The position numbers were made by a program, and so were the translations under genes. Shown here piece by piece: positions 23,218 to 34,755 of a DNA stretch of 64,000 bases (its first letter is position 1; each line of letters opens with the position of its first letter). Under the pieces are notes generated by a model. It was not told the origin of the DNA. It did not search any database and saw only the letters and a list, made by a program, of their open reading frames with translations. The stretch lies in contig JAMXBD010002816.1 in the NCBI GenBank assembly GCA_024138025.1, forward strand, positions 96,210-160,209, in the 5' to 3' direction. This DNA comes from Combretum micranthum (Eukaryota; Streptophyta; Magnoliopsida; Myrtales; Combretaceae).

Positions 23218-24000
23218 TCTTTTTTTTTTTAATATAGTGAAATCTTATATCAATGTGTCTGCTTTGTCCATAAAACATAGGATTTTTTAGCTAGTGCCAT
23301 AGCAGATTTATTGTCATGATGGATAGTTCTTGGACCTATTTAACCATGCTTTAAATCTTCTAATATACTGCGCAACCAAATTGCCTAACATGCTGCTAAT
23401 GTTACTGTAATGTATTCTGTTACTGTAATGTATTCTCCTTCTGTTGTTGACAAAGCCACCACTTGTTGTGTTTTCAAAGACCATGAAACAACTCCATTTC
23501 CTAGGTAAAACGTATACCCATATGTGCTTTTGCATGTCTCAATATCACTTACCCAATCACGGTTTGTGTATCTTACTAAATTACAAGAATGAGAATAACT
23601 ATAAAAAATTCCATGATTACATGTACCATTAAGATAACATAGAATCCTTTTAGTGGCTTGCGAGTGTGAATGGTGTGGTTTCTCCATGAAATAATTAATA
23701 ATCCTAACTCATCGGTCCAATGGATGTCAAATAACATAAACTACCCATTGTGCCTTTAATCTTAAATTTCTTCAAATATCAGTAGCATATTTCTTTTATG
23801 AAAAAAATATACCATCATCAATTTGCTGCACTTCAATGCCAAGAAAATATGACACTAATCTCATGCCAGTCATCTCAAACTATTGAGTCATGGCCTGCTT
23901 GAATTCAATAAATATCACTCTGTAGTTTCTAGTAAAAATCAAGTCATTAACATATAGGCACAAGATTAAAATCTTGTTATTAGTCTTTAACTTAACATAC
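23218..24000 (-). pseudogene. Copia reverse transcriptase C-terminus and RNase H remnant
   Basis: On the minus strand the reverse transcriptase active-site strand reads LCLYVNDLIFT at about 23964-23932, where copia elements have YVDD; one catalytic aspartate is replaced by asparagine. Further on come FEMTGMRLVSYFLGIE, the RNase H region ATKRILCYLNGT, CNLVRYTNRDWVSDIETCKS, VVSWSLKTQQVVALSTTEGE, and the C-terminal KQTH..KISLY tail that matches the usual SKHIDIRFHFI. The upstream palm domain is missing between the VKWVYKTKY motif and YVND, an internal deletion. Stops are frequent. Confidence 0.88.
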
Positions 24001-24910
24001 AATGTATACTCCTGAGAACACTTTTAAAGACCATCTTGTAATAAGTACATATTAATTTGTGAGTACCAAAACATCTATAAATTTTGTATTCTTTTATTCT
24101 TGAGATACATTATTGACATTCTTCGTTATTCATTAACATTCTTTCATTCTTACATTCTTTACATCAATGAATAAAATAGAATACATTCTTTTCATAGCTT
24201 AGTTAATTCTTTATACTTGACCATTAGGTCTATACTTTGTCTTATATACCCATTTAACTCCAATTGACTTCTTTCCATTTGGTAGAGAACTTAACTCCCA
24301 TATCTCATTTTTTGCAATTATTGAACAAATTTCCTCATTCATGGGTTGGATTTATTTTTCATCTACTGGTACATCTTCATATGAAACCGGATCATAATCT
24401 ACAAATAACAAAAATTCACTAAGGATTCATAAATCAAATTTGCCTCCTCATCATCTCTAGTCACTGCATAATCTCACAACTATGATGGTAAGACGAGTCC
24501 TTTGAAGACACCCTAGAGGCCTTGCATCTGCATAATCAACCGGTGATGTTGAGTTATTAATAGAAAGATGAGACTTAAGCAGTATCTCATTGGTAGATGA
24601 CTCATTAATGGTAATGTTGTTGGTTGTATTATTATTTTTTAATTCCACTTCAATGCTTCATCTTCAAGAAATTGAACATCTCTACTCAAGATCACTTCCT
24701 TTGTATGTGGGATGTATAATTTATAACCCTTTGTTGTGTCACTATAGCTAATGAAACGCATGTTTGACTTTTGTCATCTAATTACTTCCTTCTTTCACTA
24801 GGTAGTGAGGCATATGCAATACATCCAAATACTTGTAGGTGAGATAAATCTGGTTTGTTCTTGCTCCAAGCTTCTTCTAGAGTCATTCCATGAACGTTCT
24901 TTGTAGGATA
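24001..24910 (-). pseudogene. Copia integrase C-terminal part and reverse transcriptase start
   Basis: The minus strand reads YPTKNVHGMTLEEAWSKNKP, DLSHLQVFGCIAYASLPSE, then KEVILSRDVQFLEDE, a low-conservation linker, and finally NEIWELSSLPNGKKSIG with VKWVYKTKYRPNGQV. This is the standard copia order from the integrase GKGY-like end to the reverse transcriptase entry. The frame continues, beyond the family-F insertion, from LLN at 31290. Confidence 0.88.
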
Positions 24911-27354
24911 ACTGTTGTAACGCCCTAACTCTCAATTAAGGCTTACTACCACGTATAATACTTCATTTATTACATGCTCGGGCTTTCTTAAATGATATAT
25001 TTATTGTGAATATTTGGTACTCACTTTTAGATTATGAAATCCTATAATTAGATCCTCTTTACAATTGGATTTAAACTTTCAAAATAAATTTTACAAAACA
25101 TCATTTTCAAAACAGGGGCCTATCTACTCCTACTGGGGCAAACTAACTTTCTAAGGAACAAAACTTTACAAAAACATTTTATAATCTACTTTTAAGAGTA
25201 GATTAACTTTCCTAAAAACAAAGCTTTTAAAGATATTACAAACATATGAGCTTCTCAACTAAGCCCTTAAAAGAATATTACAAACTTAAAATATAAATCC
25301 AACTCTTAAAACAAAATAAAAAGAAATACAAAAGAAATCATTGATCCTAACCCACTTCACTCATCCAACATCGCCTAGAACCTGAGTCAAACATCACCAT
25401 TGTCATCTTCATCCAATCATCACATCATCACCATATCATCATCATCCTCAACAATTCAATAAAATACATGGAAAAAGAGCGACGGCGACAATAATGAGCT
25501 AAAGCCTAGTACATAGCAACACAGACACATGTGGAATGACACACAAGCTTAGCTAAATGCAATGCATAAACAATAAGTTATTATCTTCAAATTAAAGTAA
25601 ACAAATCAAAACCGGAGCACTCACACTACGAAATAATCCAAGGGAATCTGGGGTCCTAAGTAATGGCAGCTGCTTAAGAGGTTGATATAGGAAGTCCGGG
25701 TACCTATATCTCCTATACCTATCCGAGAAAGAGAAAATAACCTCATATAGGGTTTACAGCCATCACACACACCACTTATCCCGATCCATAACATCAGTTA
25801 GTTCAACTGGTTCTATAAACGTGAAACAAAACATGTTAGTTTATTTCGAGCCTAAGTAGATATTACGCCGATTTCGTTTATCCCATCAGCTCCCCGTTGA
25901 ATCACATATAAATCAGCCATTGCATCATGGTATATTTGTCATTACATCATGACATCTCAGTGCCTAACTACCATGCCATAGTATGATGACAAGGTTGTCG
26001 CTCCTTGGACCGAATTCAATGGCATATGCATAATCATCACTCATTTATAATGGCCGTCTTTAAGTTTTAATTCATTTTAATGTAGCTACCCTAATATCCA
26101 ACACACAAGTTATTACGTACCTTTTATATAAAATCTAAATAGAGACTCAGAAGGTGTTTCAGAATTCATCTCAAAAGATAAATCCGGTATCCATAACTAT
26201 AGATTCAAGAATTAAACTCATATAAGAAATTATACTCATTATTCACTTATCTCAAACTTTTATTAAAACCTTATTTGATCATATGCTAATTTGGAACCCT
26301 GCTGTAGTTGCAAAGATCATCCCGCTAAAATACAGACAGTTCTTCTTTATTTGTCAAAGTATTTCTTTTTACTTCATGAAATGACCTAGATTTATATTTT
26401 AATCAAATCTCATGTGTTTATTAATTTATTCTAAGAAGTTGAATTGAATGAGTATGGTTATGTGTGAGTAGCCTAAGATATATGATTTTGTATGTGTATA
26501 TGTTGATATTAATATTTTGTTTTATGTGCATTAATGTGTGAGTAATGAAATTATTAATGTTGTCTTTTGTTCATTAAAAAGTTAAGCTAAGCTAGATTTG
26601 TAAATCAACCCTAATTTCACTTTAAGCTAGTTGATTAAGTTCTTGTAATTAAATTAGCATTTATGCCCTAAATACAAGCCAAATGAAGTCCAAATTAAAG
26701 TGAAATGCAACCTAAGGTTAATATATGCATTAAGGGGTAAATTTGGAAGTGTAAAAGTCAAAATTAAGCTAATTTGATAACTTTTTGGGGCAGCTCAAAA
26801 TTTTATCCGAATTTTCCTTTTCTTTCTTCTTTTTCTCTTCTTCTTCTTCCTCCATTTCCATCTCCATTTCCAAGCTCAAGTTAGGGTTATATCAAGTTGA
26901 AAATCAAGTTATTCTCAAGACAAGGTATATATATATATATATATTATTTGAATTGATTTAGTTGTGATCATTGCTTTGTTTTCCTTTCTTGTAGTAATTG
27001 TAGGGTATTGGATGAATTAAATTTCAATGTTGATCAAATGGTTGTTCATGCTTGGGATGAGTTGAGGAAGTGTTATATGTGTGTGTGAGGTTGTGCATGC
27101 ATTGTTGTATGGTTATGAAATGTGGGGAGTAAGTGAAGAGGATTGGTATAGGAGAATTTAGAATTGATGGAAGTAGAATTTGAAGTGTTTAATTGTATTG
27201 AATTCATGCTTTGAGTTGCTAGAATTGAGTAGTGCATGTTGGAGTGAATATATGAAGTGGAAGTGTAGTTGAGGAAAGTTTTAAAGTGTATTAAGATGTG
27301 AGGTTGCAAAGTGGAAAACAGGGGATTTGAAATTTTCGTTTAACCTTGTTTTTA

Positions 27355-27780
27355 AAACGTACGCCGGCATCTGGGGATTCTACGCCGCCGGCGTAGAGGC
27401 GGTGTAGAAAGCCCACAGAATTGATTTCTCTAACGCCGTTTGCAACGCTGCCGGCTTATATGCCGAAGATTTGCCAGCGTCTGTTCTTCCGAACGTACGC
27501 CAGCAATTTGAGTCTCTACGCCGCCGGCGTAGAGGCGGTGTTGAAAGTTCACAGAACCAAATTTCTTAAAGCCGACTGAACGCCGCCGGCTTTCGCTAGG
27601 AAGTCAGCCGGCGTTCTTTCTTCTAACTTGTATGCTGGCTGCTGGAAACAACGCCGCCGGCGTAGGATGCAAAGGCTGCCGGCATACGCTTTGAACGCTG
27701 CCAGCGTTGGCAGTGTGCTTTTTCAGAATATTGAACACCGGCTCAACGCCGCCGGCGTTGAGTGCCGACGTATCCCCTGA
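27355..27780. repeat. GC-rich CGCCGGCG palindrome block in F4
   Basis: The 13-mer ACGCCGCCGGCGT occurs exactly at 27382, 27518, 27651 and 27746, with many degenerate relatives (AACGCTGCCGGC, AAGCCGGCG). The first two lie in a roughly 136-bp tandem unit. The composition contrasts sharply with the AT-rich flanks. Confidence 0.88.
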
Positions 27781-28016
27781 GTTTATGAAATTTGAGAGCT
27801 TTTTCTAAAAAGTTTCCAAAGCTGTTATTTGAGCATTTTAGTTTTTGGTAGGCAATTTGGGATATATTAGGACGTTTAAATGCCTATTCGTGGCTGTATA
27901 TTCAATTATTTGAATTTCTTTGATAATTTGTGATATGTGGATATAATATGTACATATTTGTGAGAATGAAATTTATAAATGTTGATTTATTAATTATTGT
28001 GACCTTTCTATTACAG

Positions 28017-28076
28017 TTAAGGATTCTTCGGTTAATTCATCACCGATAGATCCTAGTTCAATACTAACGGGTTCAG
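28017..28076 (+). CDS. Penultimate exon of family-F small acidic protein, copy F4
   Basis: This is bounded by a TTCTATTACAG acceptor and a TTCAG|GTACGC donor. It reads KDSSVNSSPIDPSSILTGS in the frame that joins the last exon with a split glycine codon. The donor motif GTACRY is at the equivalent position in F1, F2 and F3. If spliced directly to the first exon, the frame runs back to a stop without an ATG, so the true 5' coding part is unknown. Confidence 0.4.
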
Positions 28077-28204
28077 GTACGCAATAATTTGTTTGATGTT
28101 TGTTAGGACCAGACATTTCTAATTTGACCTAAATTGATTCGGCTTAACAATTGAATGATTTGGATGTCTATTACGCTGTTTAATCTGGTCCGAGGAGCAG
28201 CAAA

Positions 28205-28305
28205 CCTGTCATGATGCAATGACATGTTAGCTAGGCACTTAACCAAGTCATGATGCAATGACTTTACCATGATGCAATGGTACGCTATGATGCAATAGCG
28301 ATTCT
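28205..28305. repeat. CATGATGCAATGAC repeat cluster in F4 intron
   Basis: Four near copies of the imperfect palindrome GTCATGATGCAATGAC fall within 100 bp. Equivalent clusters are at 21305-21385 (F2), 25915-25992 (F3), and a single copy near 8848 (F1). Confidence 0.8.
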
Positions 28306-28537
28306 TTTGGTTAAGTGGGTAGCCGATAGGGGGGAATTGTATCTGTGTAACGTTTGCTTAAACTTAGGGGGAAATACCATGATTTAGTTCAAGGTTTATG
28401 GGAACTTGTGAACTAGGCTCATGTTATGGACTGAGTTTAAGTAGAGTCGGGCAACGGCTTTTAAACCCTAGATGAAGCTATTAACTTCATGAAATAGATA
28501 TAGGAGATATAAGTATTCGGACTGCTTATATCAACCC

Positions 28538-28561
28538 CCTGAGCAGCTGCTGTTACTCAGG
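28538..28561. other. Conserved short hairpin CCTGAG...CTCAGG in F4
   Basis: A 6-bp stem encloses CAGCTGCTGTTA. The same element occurs in F1 (9091-9113), F2 (21038-21061) and, altered, F3 (about 25655-25680), each next to a TATATCAACCC motif. Confidence 0.6.
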
Positions 28562-28729
28562 ATCCCTGGATTCCCGAAGTGTGACCGGGTTTGAATACCC
28601 TCTTTGATTTGTGAATCAAAATGTAATAAAGATAACCACTTGTTCTATGATGCATTACATGAATCGGATGACTTGTTATGCATTGGTTATTGTGTACTGG
28701 GCCTCTGGCTCACTTTTGCTGCTTTGCAG

Positions 28730-28806
28730 GTCATGGAGACGAGTATTACGATGACTTGGGCTATGGGTCCGATTTTGAAAGATTTCTGGACGAGTGGGAT
28801 GAATAG
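28730..28806 (+). CDS. Terminal coding exon of family-F small acidic protein, copy F4
   Basis: After a CTTTGCAG acceptor the exon reads GHG then DEYYDDLGYGSDFERFLD, then EWDE and TAG at 28804-28806. It lies 28 bases after a conserved GTACTGGGCCTCTGGCTCAC box shared with F1 and F2. Aligning F1, F2 and F4 gives D-E-x-Y-D-x-[LM]-G-Y-G-[ST]-D-[FW]-E-x-x-[LM]-D. Differences such as GAC/GAT, TAC/TAT, GGC/GGT and GAA/GAG fall at third positions, a pattern expected of coding DNA under selection. It resembles no domain I recognise; strongly acidic, likely soluble. Confidence 0.55.
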
Positions 28807-31284
28807 GATCCGATGACCCGGGACTTTTAGAAGACTTTTTGCTAAGGACCGCTTTGTATAGAAGGCTTGTAGTTAAGCCAAGTTCTTTTGTAATGACCTT
28901 AAGATCCATTAGATTCTCATGTTTTGAGAAATCATGTAATTGTTTTGTTGTGTCATGTATTGACACAAAGCAATGGTTATTTGATGTAAAATATGTATAG
29001 ATTGCTTTTGTTAGCAATCTTGTTTTATTTAAAAAGTTCTTTACAAAGTTTAGTGATTTAATCAAACAATTTGCATAAACTGTTAGTTTTAGGACAACCT
29101 TACATATAATGTAAAATTATATGTGGTTGGGGATTCGGTACTCTAAGTCTCGGGATTTAGAGGATCGGGTCTTTACACTTCATCTATGGTCTTTTATTAC
29201 AAAAGCATCACTACAACATTCATGTTCAAAATACTCATATATCTTATCAATAACACATTTGAAACAACATATTTCCCATGTTAAACTAAGGTTTACCCTA
29301 ACTCATTAACCAAAGCCAATTATTATTTATCAAACCTATATTATCTTAACTTAGTTATATTGATTAGAGTTATCCATTTAATTCAATTACTAAGCCAAGG
29401 TGATTAACTTAGTCAATCTAATTTATTTTAGCTTACTGAAGTCTATTTAGTCAAGTTAGACTAAGATTGATTGACTAAGTTTATTTTATATCTAAGATTT
29501 ATATTAATTTGAGTCTATATTAACTTAATCTTAACCAAGTTGATTAAAATTAATCAATCTAATTAATTTTAGTTCATTCAAGTTCATTAAGCCAAGTTGA
29601 ACTTAGATTATTTACTAGGTTCATTTTATATCTAACTCTATATTTAATCAAATTATTTATTAAATCTTTAAATTCACTAAACTCATGCTTAATTATATCA
29701 TTCAACAAACATAACACATTAATTATCATTTATCTATCTTATTTTACCTCAAAAAGATTCATATTATACTTAACTACATACATTTAACTAGTAAAACAAG
29801 TTTTTAACTTTATTTGAAAAAACATAGCATCTAAAATCAATCAAAATTTAGGTATTTATACATTTAGAATTTTCAAAAACTCCAAATATGATAGTTGTAG
29901 ATCTCTTTTTAAGCTTTCAAAAGCATTTTTAATCACCTTAATCTATTGAAAAAATTATGATTAAATTACAAAATAGTGTTGCGCTGGAAAATATTTGATC
30001 TGAGGAGATAACCCCCTCCATCACTACTATTATTTGGCTTGTTTCATTTGAAAATTCTTTTTCCAAGAAGATCATGGCCCATATCACGTCCGTAATGAAT
30101 AGGGGATTCTAGCTATGCATTTTTCTTGTCTTTTTACCTTACTTTTATCAACTTTTAACATCATACTTCAATCAACATATCATATAAGCTAGTTTTCATA
30201 CTTCTAACACTTCTATACTCATTCAAAAACATCAAACACCTCCAAACCATTCCATCAAACCCCATATTCACTATTCATCATCTCCTCCAATAATGCATAA
30301 ACCACCTATATCTATCATTCATAAATTTTATCACAAACTTAACTTAAATCTAGCATCAATACATCATGTACACATGTAAACAACAATAAAAACAAGGAAG
30401 AATAATAGAACTTATCTTTGGAGATAATCTAACTTCTTGATTTTTCTTATCACTATCCTTTTAAGTTAGTGAAGCTTCTCCTAGCATGATTCTTGCCTTT
30501 TATCCTCTTTCCAAATATTGACTTTCTTTCTAGTCTCCTTGCATTCAATATCTTGGGGTTGATTTTTCTTTTGAAAGAAGAAGAGAGAAAGTGAAGAAGA
30601 AAGGAAGAGAGAGAAACGAAAGGGAAAGTAAGAGGCAACAAGGGGAAAAAAATAAAAGGAAAGGGAAATGATTAGGTTTTAAAAGATATTTTTAGAATAG
30701 GATATCAAATTTAATCCTTTATGATAATTATCTTTAGTCTCAAAACTAATTAGAAAATAATTTGAGAATATATATATATATATATATAAGAAGTTTATTA
30801 CTTGATATAAAGACACAATTCAAAAGTTTAATTCATCAAAGTCAGATATTTAATTTGGGTTTAGGTCTAAAACTGAAATTTTTAAGCAAGTAATTAATTT
30901 CAAAAATTTATAAAGATTTTACAAATGAAAGTTAACTAAAGTTTAAGGGTTTATGATTTTTCGAAACATTTAAAATATCTATTTGAGATTTATGAATTGA
31001 AATCGAAGGAAAATGAGTCTCAACAAAGCATTTAAAGAAAATTAAAAGTTTGATTCATAAAGAAAAGTAATTGAGACATATGGATGATCTAAAAGAATAT
31101 TTTAAATCTCAAATCTCAATTCAACGTATATACAAATTTAATTATATCAAGTTATTTATCCCTTTCTCTATTATCTACTAATTTGATTTATTTAAACTAT
31201 CTAACTATGTTCAAAATTAACTATCTATTATATTATTTAATTAAACCATCTTTAAATTAAGTAGGTGAGGGTTTGGGGTATTCA

Positions 31285-32330
31285 CCTGTTTAGCAAATAA
31301 ACAACACGAAAAATAGCCTCTGTCAAAAAAGACTTTAGCAAATGTTTAACCTTTAACATGCTTCTAGCCATCTCAAATATTGTTCTATTTTTCCTCCTAG
31401 CTATACCATTCTATTATGGTGTAGAAGAGGTTGTTAACTAACATTGAATTCCTTCTTTCTTGCTATTATCATTGAATTCATTTGATGTGAATTCTCCTCC
31501 TCTGTTCGATCTTAGAGTATTCAAAGACAATCCACTTTGTTTTTTTGTAAGTGCCATAAACTCTTTAAACTTGTTAAAAATTTCAAATTTTTTCTTGTAG
31601 AAGATAAACCTAAATTTTTCTTGCAAAATCATCCACAAACAATAGAAAATATCTTTTGTATCTAATTGATTTTATCTCAACTGGTCCACAAATATCACCA
31701 ATTTCAATGGTTGCTTAGTTCGCCTTGATTTGCTTATTCGAAGAGAGTCTCAATGATGCTTTCCATGAATGCAACCTTCAAAGGAGCTGTTAGGGTAATC
31801 AACTAAAGGTAAGTTGGTTACCATTTGTTTTTGTACTAGTAACTTCAATCATTTGAAATTCAAATGATTGAATCAAAGATGCCATAGCCAATTGCTATCT
31901 TTCACCATGGCCTATAGGTTCATCAAAGTCATTGTCAAATGAGACAAAGGGAACAAGCAGTTTTCTGACATGTTCACTTTTGCAATAGTTTTTTTTTTTT
32001 TTTCCCTTTATTTGACAAGCTCCAATTTCAATGTAAACTTTGTGACCTCTTTTTTATAGTTAGCCATTCCTAATAAATTCTAGCATAGTCTAGACACATA
32101 AAATGCATCTGCAGTTGTAACATTAGTACAATCTTTTCATTCAATACTAATATTGCTTTTACCCATTACAGGAATTTTAGACTTATTTCCAAAATTTACT
32201 TCTCCTTACACTATCTCAACTAAACTTGAGAATAACTCCCTCTTTCTAGTAATATAATTACTACATCTAGTATCAAAATACCAAACATTCTTATTTTCTA
32301 TATCTAATCCTTGTTTGCAAGCAAGCACTA
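31285..32330 (-). pseudogene. Copia protease and integrase remnant
   Basis: The minus strand gives the protease region VWYFDTRCSNYITRKREFF (the active-site DTG has become DTR), GNKSKIPVMGK, then the integrase: LRLSSNKQIKAN, DICGPVEIKS, FLLFVDDFARKI, FKEFMALTKKQSGLSLNTLR, SNRGGEFTSNEFN, EGIQC and an AIFRVVYLLN end at 31290. Stops are scattered through it. It continues at 24910 after the F3/F4 insertion. Confidence 0.88.
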
Positions 32331-32390
32331 AATTTTCCTCCACTTTTGCTGCATTTTCTTGTTCACTACATTCACTTTGTAACTTGGTTC

Positions 32391-33130
32391 GACATTTTGA
32401 TGCATAATGTTCAAGCCGCTTACACTTGTGACATTGAATCGTAGACTTGTCACGTCCGAAAGATGCTTTCCCACTTAAAGAACTGCCTTCTCCAATCTTA
32501 TCTCAATTGAACATAGAAATGTTTTCTCCTTTTCCTCTATGGTAACCATAACCATGGTTACGACCTCCTTGCTATCCACCATGAGTGGTTATATTGACTC
32601 CACTTTGCAAAGCATGCTCCAAGTTAAGGATGTTGCCTTGTTGGTCCATTCGTTGTTCATGTGAGGACAACAAACCCAATAATCTTCTAACGACAAAATT
32701 GATAAATCATGTCCTTCTTCAATAGTTGCTACAACAGGATCATATTTTGGCATCAAAAAATCACATTATTTTTTCCACAATTTATTTATCACTCATAATC
32801 TCACCATTAATTGCATTTGGTTAATAATTGATTGCATACGATCAAAATAAGTAGCAACGGATTCCAAATCATCCATTGATAGATTCTTAAAGCTGCTTCG
32901 AAGAGTTTGCAAGCAGACTTGCTTAACTCTATCGTCACCTTTGTAGGACTTCTGTAGAATGTCTCAGGTTGCATGTGATGTTTGCACCAACAATATTTTA
33001 TGAAATAACATCTTTTGTTCCATGGCAAAAAAAATAGAATGTAGTACTTTTTGATCTTTTTTGCGATTTTCTACTAATAGATCTTTCTCCTACTTCTTTA
33101 ATGATTCAAATGCAGTTGAGTCAATAACAT
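32391..33130 (-). pseudogene. Copia gag, main part with zinc knuckle
   Basis: The minus strand reads DSTAFESLKK, a stop, then LLVENRKKDQKVLHSIFFA, a degraded KEAWDILQ segment, SYKGDDRVKQ-like and LQTLRSSF residues, YFDRMQSIINQM, and a CCHC knuckle CHKCKRLEHYASKC (about 32432-32391). The knuckle spacing C-x2-C-x4-H-x4-C is intact. The domain binds RNA in copia particles. The N-terminal part lies at 38817-38954 beyond the LTR C insertion. Confidence 0.85.
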
Positions 33131-33154
33131 TGATAGGAAAGAATTACCCACGAT

Positions 33155-34755
33155 TGATCACTAATAAAACAAAATTATTCCTATTTTATGAGTGCTAAAA
33201 TGGACTTTTATTGATAAATATTGTGAATTCGGCACTTTAAAATTATAGTTTATGCTTTCAGATCTTTAAAGAATATATTTTATAAAAAGAAGGCAAAACA
33301 GGTCAAAAATGCAAAGTTTGGAAAAAAAAGTGGTTGACATAACAAAGATATGCCATGTCTTTCAACCATGTCAAGGAAAAGCACAATCAAGGTCTAAATC
33401 TTAAGTTTTGCAAAAACACAACAGCGACATGACTTATCACAAACCGTGTCAATTTAGAAAGTTAACTTTTCAAGGGACATTTTTGGGACAAGCCATGTCC
33501 CAATCGTGTCAATGAAGAGAAAAAGTTCACAGCCTGTTACACGACTCTGGGATAAGCCATGTCCCAATCATGTCAATTTCCATAGTGAAGAAAATTGCCA
33601 AACATGCTCAGTGACACGACCTGTCCCTAAACCTGTCGATTTGACAGTTCGTTACTTTTTGAGAAACGGTTTTTTTATTGAATAGTTACCCCCTATTTAT
33701 TAAAGTAACATCTATTGGGCATTAAAGGGGCATTACTTTGGAAAGCCAAGAGACCCGTAACTTCCCATTTCCTCTATAATGAGCATTCAATTCCATTTAT
33801 GTAAGAATCATTATAAATTAAAGATGGAGGAAGAATTAAAGAAGCAAGAGGAAAGAGAGCAAATACAGAAAACATACACGAGTTCTTCAGGTGCTTAGCA
33901 ACAGGTCAAGATTATCACGAATTGAAGATCTGAAATTTTTTAGCTTTATTCTTTTCGGGTGGTATCATGATTTCGAATTTCTATTTTGAATTTCATGTAT
34001 TATCATTAGACACTATGAAAGAGTGAAATTGTAGACCTGGGTTTTGTTGAACTCCATGTTTATCATGCGATGAGGCTTTGAGCTCAATGAAAGATTGAAG
34101 TTATTTTGTTCAATTGCATGTTCCTTAACTGTTTCTTAAGTTTGTATATCTGGAATGCAAATTTATGTTTGATTTTCATTTAAGCTAATTGAAATATTGC
34201 TTTTATGAATTGAGCTATGCAATTGATAAGATTCGTTTGTAATTCTAGACATAGAATAGCAAGAATCTTCTGTGACTATTGAAATTCCAATGAGTTCATG
34301 TTCTTAATGCAGGCTTAAGTTGCTATTGATTGAGGAGAAATCCTAATTGATTAACTTAGGTTTAGAAAAATTGATAGATTCGAAAGAATTATCATTTTGT
34401 TTGAGAAACTCAGCAGCTTAAGAACTAAATCAAATTTGTAATTTACAATGATTCACATGATAAATTAGATGAAGAAAAAACCTGGATTGTTTGTGTTAAT
34501 TGAATCTTGCTTGTTATTAGTGCTAGTGCATTTGTTTCTCCTAGTAAATTATATATAGTTAGCAGTATATTAATAATAGGAAATCATCAAAATTATTAGA
34601 ACATAGTAGAGAAACGATAATACTAGTACTTGATCCTAGAGGACGACACCGTATTAATTCTATTCTGCAATTGATAGGTACACTTCCTATTGCCTTTATA
34701 GTGAATTAAGAACGGGACTTTATAAATTTAAAACTACGCTTAAAGGCAACTATCA
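33155..34755 (+). mobile_element. LTR B (gypsy-like, solo)
   Basis: This begins TGATCACTAATAAAAC and ends GGCAACTATCA. It has a promoter-like CCTCTATAATGAGC near 33772, a leader, and a tail with GACGACACCGTATTAATTC and TTGATAGGTACACTTCC. A block at 33350-33660 repeats GCCATGTC, CATGTC and ACACGAC words. Neither flank gives a clean duplication, so the ends are good to a few bases only. Confidence 0.6.

Larger units (their letters stand above)
26377..29177 (+). mobile_element. Family-F LTR-like element, copy F4 (solo), inside F3
   Basis: A perfect 5-bp duplication CTTCA flanks it (26372-26376, 29178-29182). It starts TGAAATGACCTAG, like F1, and ends GGGTCTTTACA. Layout: a CT-rich first exon ending CAAGACAAG|GTATAT at about 26924, a TA run, an intron with the CGCCGGCG block at 27355-27780, an exon at 28017-28076, an intron with the ATGATGCAAT repeats (28205-28305) and a hairpin (28538-28561), and a last exon at 28730-28806. 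It is the best preserved copy. Confidence 0.88.
24916..31284 (-). mobile_element. Family-F LTR-like element, copy F3, split by F4
   Basis: This is inserted in the copia integrase region. The flanks ACTGT (24911-24915) and CCTGT (31285-31289) differ at one base. Removing it restores LLNSYPTKNVHG in frame. On the minus strand it starts TGAATACCCCAAACCC and ends GGGCGTTACA. Net length is about 3.56 kb once F4 is removed. It is the most decayed family member: the motif block survives as GCCCATATCACGTCCGTAAT near 30075, the second exon as MNSETPSESLFRFYIK with a GTACGT donor at 26120, and the acidic last exon only as a GAT-rich stretch near 25430-25380. Confidence 0.8.

Noticed and set aside
27073..27309. 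78-codon minus-strand open frame
   Set aside because: It lies in the first inferred intron of F4, antisense, with no counterpart in F2.
28205..28305. CRISPR-like repeat array
   Set aside because: Spacing is irregular, repeats are short and imperfect, and the window is eukaryotic; it is an intronic motif cluster of an LTR-like element.
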